From assembly GCA_012271065.1 (NCBI GenBank), contig JAAXHE010000074.1:1-6386 (forward strand): DNA of 6,386 nt. Direction: 5' to 3'. The stretch's first letter is position 1; each line of letters starts with the position of its first letter. The translations under genes were made by a program, and so were the position numbers. Shown piece after piece: positions 1-3,731 of this stretch. The notes under the pieces were generated by a model. The model was not told the DNA's origin and ran no database searches. It saw nothing but the letters and a program-made list of their open reading frames with translations. Source of the DNA: Candidatus Latescibacterota bacterium. GTDB taxonomy: Bacteria; Latescibacterota; UBA2968; GCA-2709665.

Positions 1-806
1 AGCTGATGGCCGAGGCAGATGCCGAATGTCGGTCTGACACGCATGAGTGTACGGATGTTCTCCACCGCATACGTAAGCGGCTCGGGGTCGCCCGGCCCGT
101 TTGACAGGAAGATCCCGTCCGGGTCGATTTCCAGCAGCTGATCCGCCGGCGAGTCGGCCGGAAATACGGTGACGTCGCAGCCGCGGCTGACGAGGTATCG
201 CAGGATATTCCGCTTGACGCCGAAATCGTAGACGGCCACGCGGAATCGGGGGTCTTTCCGGAGCGCTTCCGTCCGCCCGTTCTCATAATCGAACAGGCCT
301 TCCGTCCAGCGGTAGGGTTCGCTGCAACTGGCCGCGCGGGCAAGGTCCCGTCCCACCATACCCGGCGAATTTCTGGCCTTTTCAACCAGGCTGTTCCGGT
401 CCTGATCCAGGGTGGACAGGACACTCTTCATCGCGCCTTCAGTGCGGATGCGCCGGGTCAGCGCCCGGGTGTCGATCCCCTGAATGCCCAGGATGTCATT
501 GCGTTTCAGGTAGTCCCCGAGTGATTCGCAAGAACGCCAGTTGCTGGGCAGTTCGCAATATTCCCTGACCACGAAACCCTCCACCTGAGGCCCGGCGGAC
601 TCCACGTCGTCAGGATTGACGCCGTAGTTTCCAATGAGGGGATAGGTCATGGCGACGATCTGACCCTTGTAGGACGGGTCAGTCAGGATTTCCTGGTACC
701 CGGTGATGCTGGTATTGAATACGGCCTCGCCCACGCATTCACCGGGCGCGCCGAAGGACTCTCCCTCGTAGCAGGTTCCGTCTTCCAGGGCAAGTATTGC
801 TTTCAT
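1..806 (-). CDS. carA: Carbamoyl-phosphate synthetase small (glutaminase) subunit, C-terminus cut by window edge
   Basis: CarA hydrolyses glutamine and channels ammonia to the large subunit CarB, which makes carbamoyl phosphate for pyrimidine and arginine synthesis in the cytoplasm. The gene reads leftward from the ATG at 806 and runs off the window after 268 codons; E. coli CarA has 382 residues, so about 70% is present. The N-terminal CarA domain is recognisable from the start [11 protein letters not shown] and the conserved block [15 protein letters not shown] (residues 30-44). The class I glutamine amidotransferase domain starts near residue 188 ([17 protein letters not shown]) and continues with [10 protein letters not shown] (235-244) and FGICLGHQ (261-268), which contains the nucleophile Cys264. 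The later His/Glu of the triad lie outside the window. The start is fixed by an AGGAG 12 bases upstream and by the family N-terminus. Only 79 bases separate it from pyrC, with no strong terminator between, so co-transcription is likely. carB is expected downstream but is not visible. Identification is very secure. Confidence 0.97.
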   Translation of the reverse strand, partial: MKAILALEDGTCYEGESFGAPGECVGEAVFNTSITGYQEILTDPSYKGQIVAMTYPLIGNYGVNPDDVESAGPQVEGFVVREYCELPSNWRSCESLGDYLKRNDILGIQGIDTRALTRRIRTEGAMKSVLSTLDQDRNSLVEKARNSPGMVGRDLARAASCSEPYRWTEGLFDYENGRTEALRKDPRFRVAVYDFGVKRNILRYLVSRGCDVTVFPADSPADQLLEIDPDGIFLSNGPGDPEPLTYAVENIRTLMRVRPTFGICLGHQ

Positions 807-818
807 GGATGTGGGTCG

Positions 819-823
819 CTCCT
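819..823 (-). promoter_or_regulatory. Shine-Dalgarno sequence of carA
   Basis: On the minus strand AGGAG lies 12 bases before the carA ATG at 806. The spacing is longer than ideal, but no better site exists, and it supports this start together with the conserved protein N-terminus. The rest of the 79-base pyrC-carA spacer holds only a weak 5-bp inverted repeat (866-870 with 881-885), not a convincing terminator. Confidence 0.65.
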
Positions 824-885
824 AGGGAGTGCCGGCATTCAGGTTTGTCTTGCGGTCTCCGGTTTGGCGCCTCGCATCGTGCGCC

Positions 886-2196
886 TCAGGCCGTTTGATT
901 CCCGTCGTCACCCGCGTCGTGGGTCACGCGTCCTCCGAGGATCGTGAGGACTGCCCTGCCGGTCAGCGTGTGCCCATGAAACGGCGTGTTCCGGGACCTG
1001 GAGCGGAACGCACGGGCGTCGACGGTCCAGCTGAGCGATGGATCGATGACCGAGACGTCTCCCGGCGCACCTGCAGACAGGGTGCCGCCGTCAATACCCA
1101 GAATCCGTGCGGGCGCCGCGGTAAGCATCCGTATTACGTCGGATGCGCAAAGGATGTCGGGTTCGACAAGATGGGTGAAAAAGGTCCCCACGGCGGTTTC
1201 CAGCCCCAGGATTCCGTTGGGCGCTTCGGGGAAACGCTGGAGTTTTTCCGATACCGTGTGCGGCGCGTGGTCTGTGGCAAGTACATCGATGGTGCCGTCG
1301 GCGAGTCCCGCGAGCAAAGCGTCGCGATCGTCGGCCGAACGCAGCGGCGGGCTCATCTTGCCCTGCGTTCCGTAGACGGGCACGTCTTCGTCCGTCAGTG
1401 CGATGTGGTGCGGCGTGGCTTCGCATGTAACATCCAGGCCCTCCGACTTGGCGCGGCGCACGAGATCCACGGCTCGCCGGACGCTGATATGGAGAATGTG
1501 CAGGCGACCGCCAACCGAGCGCACAAGGTCGATGTCCCGCTCAACCATGGCCGCCTCGCCTTCAGCAGGCATACCACGTATGTCCAGTTCGCGCGACACG
1601 GCGCCTTCGTGCATGTGACCGCCCCTCGTGAGCGCGAAAACCTCCGAGTGCGGGCAGACGGGAAACCCGTGCTGTTCCGACAGTCGCATGAGATCGCGCA
1701 TGACGGCGTCGGATTCAATCGGAAGACCGTCGTCGGAGAATCCGACGGCGCCGGCGTCCAGAAGGGCGTCGATATTGGTGAGTTGCTCCCCGTCCATCCC
1801 GTTTGTCGCGCATGCAATCGGATAGACGCGCGCATCCGCATGCCGGGCCTTGTCCAGGATGTATTCGACGGTTTCGGGCGAATCGATCGGAGGGTCGGTG
1901 TTTGGCAGGCAGGCGACCGTGGTGAATCCGCCTGAAGCCGCGGCCCGGCACCCGGTTTCCACGGTTTCCTTCTCGGGGAACCCGGGGTCCCGCAGGTGGA
2001 CGTGCATGTCGATGAGTCCGGGGACGACCAGCATTCCGGTGACGTCGATGACTCGAGCGCCGGCAGGGGGTTCGATTCCTGCAGCAATACGGTCGATGAG
2101 TCCGTCGCGGATAAGAAGATCCGCGGACGCGTCGACCGCGTTGGCGGGATCGATGATTCTTCCGTTCTTGAGAAGAATTGACGTGGCTGGGACCAT
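886..2196 (-). CDS. pyrC: Class I dihydroorotase
   Basis: Dihydroorotase reversibly cyclises N-carbamoyl-L-aspartate to dihydroorotate, the third step of de novo UMP synthesis. The 436-residue protein is typical of the long class I (Bacillus/Aquifex-type) enzymes rather than the ~350-residue E. coli type. The amidohydrolase start LLKNGRIIDP (residues 8-17) leads to the metal motif DMHVHLRDPG (63-72; His65, His67, substrate Arg69). Next come Asn99 in CLPNTDP, SDDG (154-157) with the Asp that replaces carboxylated lysine in Aquifex/Bacillus-type enzymes, His183 in CPHSE, His236 in LHILHIS, KMSPPLR (280-286) and LATDHAPH (306-313) with catalytic Asp309. All expected metal ligands are present, so it should be active rather than one of the inactive PyrC-like partners of PyrB. 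The start at 2196 fits the family N-terminus but has no visible Shine-Dalgarno. It precedes carA on the same strand; pyrB is not adjacent, because the upstream neighbour is divergent. Confidence 0.96.
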   Translation of the reverse strand: MVPATSILLKNGRIIDPANAVDASADLLIRDGLIDRIAAGIEPPAGARVIDVTGMLVVPGLIDMHVHLRDPGFPEKETVETGCRAAASGGFTTVACLPNTDPPIDSPETVEYILDKARHADARVYPIACATNGMDGEQLTNIDALLDAGAVGFSDDGLPIESDAVMRDLMRLSEQHGFPVCPHSEVFALTRGGHMHEGAVSRELDIRGMPAEGEAAMVERDIDLVRSVGGRLHILHISVRRAVDLVRRAKSEGLDVTCEATPHHIALTDEDVPVYGTQGKMSPPLRSADDRDALLAGLADGTIDVLATDHAPHTVSEKLQRFPEAPNGILGLETAVGTFFTHLVEPDILCASDVIRMLTAAPARILGIDGGTLSAGAPGDVSVIDPSLSWTVDARAFRSRSRNTPFHGHTLTGRAVLTILGGRVTHDAGDDGNQTA

Positions 2197-2233
2197 TAGA
2201 CAACGGGGGTGCGACGGTGAGGAATTTTGAATG

Positions 2234-2264
2234 CAAAGTTACCGGCGGGGGCTGTTTCTGTCAA
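2234..2264 (-). promoter_or_regulatory. Predicted pyrC(-carA) promoter
   Basis: Reading leftward on the minus strand, a perfect TTGACA (2264-2259) is followed after exactly 17 bases by TAACTTTG (2241-2234). As a sigma70 -10 box TAACTT is mediocre, but the octamer fits the TAnnTTTG -7 element of Bacteroidetes/FCB primary sigma factors. The start of transcription would fall near 2229, giving a leader of about 33 bases before the pyrC ATG. That leader is too short for a PyrR-type attenuator, and I see no terminator/antiterminator in it. Confidence 0.6.
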
Positions 2265-2304
2265 GCGGATTCCTCTTAAGAAAGGTGTATTGGCGTCACG
2301 CGGC

Positions 2305-2333
2305 TTGCTGTTTCGCAGGACTGTGCGTATCTT
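2305..2333 (+). promoter_or_regulatory. Predicted promoter of the transglutaminase-like gene
   Basis: TTGCTG (2305-2310) and TATCTT (2328-2333, followed by G) are separated by 17 bases and lie 37 bases upstream of the chosen ATG at 2371. The -35 matches consensus at three of six positions and the -10 at four of six. The -10 resembles that of the divergent pyrC promoter (TA[AT]CTT). The two -35 boxes are about 40 bases apart, so a regulator bound between them could affect both genes. The prediction rests on spacing and similarity only. Confidence 0.4.
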
Positions 2334-2359
2334 GCCCGGAAACGACGTCGAAAACGAAT

Positions 2360-2364
2360 GGAGG
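2360..2364 (+). promoter_or_regulatory. Shine-Dalgarno that sets the start of the transglutaminase-like gene
   Basis: GGAGG with a six-base spacer stands directly before the ATG at 2371. The reading frame is open upstream to an ATG at 2227, but that start has no ribosome binding site, would include the predicted promoter within the gene, and would bury the signal peptide 48 residues inside the protein. The ATG at 2371 is therefore preferred. Confidence 0.85.
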
Positions 2365-2370
2365 CCTCCT

Positions 2371-3501
2371 ATGTTTTCCGTATTTCTGATTGCGCCTGTA
2401 TTGATTGCGGTGCTGCTGGGTCCCGCATCGGCCATGGCGTCAACGGAGAAAGGTCCAATGCCGCCTTTTCGTACGTTGCCCGTACCTGAAGATTTGGAGA
2501 TTTCATCAGAAGAGGATCGGGCATTCCTGGAGAACGTGCTGAAGAGCATCTTCCCGGACGGAACCGGAGGATTGACGGACGAGCAGAAAGGGATCGCGAT
2601 TCTGCGTTACGCGTCGTCCGCTCTCGAACTGAAGAACAACGGCGGGTCCGCCACGAAGATCATAAAGGAGGGCTATGCAATCTGCGGCGGGCTCTCGCAC
2701 GTACACCGGGTACTCTGCCGGATGGTGGGGCTGCCTTCCCGGTATATCGGCGCGTTCAATCTCCGTCCGATCATGGGCAGCCATGCCATCAGCGAGGTGT
2801 ACTACGACGGGAAATGGCATCTGCTGGACCCCACGTTCGGTCTGTTCTTCTATTCGAAGAAGAATTATGACGGCACGGGAGAAATCGCGTCCTTCCACGA
2901 TCTCGTGATGGCCGCGGACCGTTGGACGGCCTTCAAGGTAGTCGAACGGCCGTGGATCGGACGGTACGACGATACGGTTCGATCTCACGGGGTTACGGCC
3001 GTGGAGGCGGATTATCTGAAGGACAGGTACAAGACGCCGATCCTGGATCTCTACCGGAAATACCTCGAGGAGACTTTTCCGATCGCCTACGGACACAACG
3101 ACCCGGTGTCCTATCCCGTCGACGCGGACCTGGAAATACAGGCAGAGATGTGGATCGGCGAAGTGGACGGGAGTAACAACGACGTGTTGAGGTTGGTGAC
3201 GAACGGATCCGCTTACGTGGGCGGTCACTACCTGGGCGGGTCGTATCCGCCCGGCTTCCACACGTGGTCGGTCAGAACCCCGGGGCCGTGTCGTATACAG
3301 ATCGAATATTTCAGCACGCACGACAACCCGCCCGTTCTCAAGCCGTCTCCGCTGAAGGCGGCGCGGGTTGTTTCGGTTCGCAAGGAGGACAAAAAGGTCG
3401 TCCTCGAGCTTCAGGCAATCGGGCCGGAGGTCATTGTGTCGGTCTATTGCCCTGAAGGCACCTTTGCCGTGGATGCGATCAGGGCCTCGCTAATGCGCTG
3501 A
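2371..3501 (+). CDS. Exported transglutaminase-like superfamily protein
   Basis: The 376-residue product begins with a cleavable signal peptide: no strong basic n-region, a hydrophobic core from about residue 3 to 17, and an AMA cleavage site after Ala23, so it should be exported. The middle carries a transglutaminase-like fold (Pfam Transglut_core type). Its nucleophile region is GYAICGGLSHVHRVLCRMVG (101-120) with Cys105. GLPSRYIGA (120-128) follows, then His138 in GSHAISEVYYDGKWHLLD (136-153) and Asp153 in LLDPTFG. The Cys-His-Asp triad is intact, so a cysteine peptidase, amidase or acyl-transfer activity is possible; bacterial members are more often peptidases than cross-linkers. Residues 165-245 are helical and charged. 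The last ~125 residues look beta-rich with many Gly and aromatic residues, perhaps an Ig-like or carbohydrate-binding module, which I cannot assign. It is divergent from pyrC and 230 bases upstream of the heparinase-like gene. The substrate is unknown. Confidence 0.8.
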   Translation: MFSVFLIAPVLIAVLLGPASAMASTEKGPMPPFRTLPVPEDLEISSEEDRAFLENVLKSIFPDGTGGLTDEQKGIAILRYASSALELKNNGGSATKIIKEGYAICGGLSHVHRVLCRMVGLPSRYIGAFNLRPIMGSHAISEVYYDGKWHLLDPTFGLFFYSKKNYDGTGEIASFHDLVMAADRWTAFKVVERPWIGRYDDTVRSHGVTAVEADYLKDRYKTPILDLYRKYLEETFPIAYGHNDPVSYPVDADLEIQAEMWIGEVDGSNNDVLRLVTNGSAYVGGHYLGGSYPPGFHTWSVRTPGPCRIQIEYFSTHDNPPVLKPSPLKAARVVSVRKEDKKVVLELQAIGPEVIVSVYCPEGTFAVDAIRASLMR

Positions 3502-3569
3502 TCATGCCTGGCGGTATCTTCAGCACGGCAGTCCGGACGAAGATCTGACCGAACAACGGGTTGACAGGG

Positions 3570-3593
3570 TGAGCGGACATTCTTGTCTGCTCA
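3570..3593 (+). repeat. Hairpin downstream of the transglutaminase-like gene, possible terminator or palindromic repeat
   Basis: A 10-bp stem (arms 3570-3579 and 3584-3593, one G-T wobble pair, loop TTCT) begins 68 bases after the stop codon. The arms read TGAGCGGACA and TGTCTGCTCA. No T-run follows on either strand, so it is a poor intrinsic terminator. It may instead be a dispersed palindromic element, since palindromes with a GGACATTCTTGTC-like core are, as far as I recall, repeated in some environmental genomes. It is the only strong structure between the stop codon and the next repeat. Confidence 0.5.
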
Positions 3594-3639
3594 AATCCAT
3601 CCGTTTCAACATGAGGCACAAAACTGGCTTGACATTGCA

Positions 3640-3676
3640 ATTGTAGGGGCAGGTTTCAACCCTGCCCCCTGCTCCA
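3640..3676. repeat. TTGTAGGGGC-type intergenic palindromic repeat
   Basis: The element opens with ATTGTAGGGGC and forms a hairpin with perfect 8-bp arms GGGGCAGG (3646-3653) and CCTGCCCC (3661-3668) around TTTCAAC. An inner GGTT/AACC pairing can extend the stem with one bulged C. The right outer end is degenerate: a TACA mirroring the left TGTA is missing and CTGCTCCA is seen instead. The first 11 bases recur exactly at 6362-6372 at the window's right edge. I recall similar short palindromes dispersed in many copies in intergenic regions of environmental bacteria, where they behave like REP/MITE-type elements. No coding capacity. Confidence 0.65.
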
Positions 3677-3720
3677 TTTGTAGCCACTTCGGAATGTCTT
3701 AAACGATTGCTTTTCAGAAT

Positions 3721-3724
3721 GGAG
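3721..3724 (+). promoter_or_regulatory. Shine-Dalgarno of the heparinase-like gene
   Basis: GGAG lies seven bases before the ATG at 3732. The frame is closed by a TAG at 3681-3683, and none of the sixteen codons between it and the ATG is a standard start codon. The N-terminus is therefore firmly fixed, and no upstream signal peptide can have been missed. Confidence 0.75.
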
Positions 3725-3731
3725 TCGCAAA

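Noticed and set aside
866..885. Inverted repeat GGCGC/GCGCC between pyrC and carA as a terminator
   Set aside because: Only 5 bp, a ten-base loop and no T-tract on the minus strand. It does not argue against co-transcription.
829..1935. A 368-codon open frame on the plus strand across pyrC
   Set aside because: It lies antisense to the unmistakable dihydroorotase gene, its product is Arg/Gly/Val-rich with no recognisable motif, and it has no ribosome binding site. It is a high-GC shadow frame.
2227..2370. N-terminal extension of the transglutaminase-like gene to the ATG at 2227
   Set aside because: No ribosome binding site there, the predicted promoter would lie inside it, and the signal peptide at 2371 would become internal. 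GGAGG at 2360 supports the later start.
2506..3321. Long minus-strand open frame across the transglutaminase-like gene
   Set aside because: Antisense shadow of a gene with an intact catalytic triad and signal peptide; its translation has biased, motif-free composition.
3561..3589. TTGACA at 3561-3566 as a promoter for the heparinase-like gene
   Set aside because: The hexamer 17 bases further is TGTCTG, not a -10 element, and the spacer is taken up by the hairpin at 3570-3593.
3678..3705. TTGTAG ... TAAACG as a promoter of the heparinase-like gene
   Set aside because: Only three of six matches in each box with a 16-base spacer; expected by chance in this AT-richer stretch.
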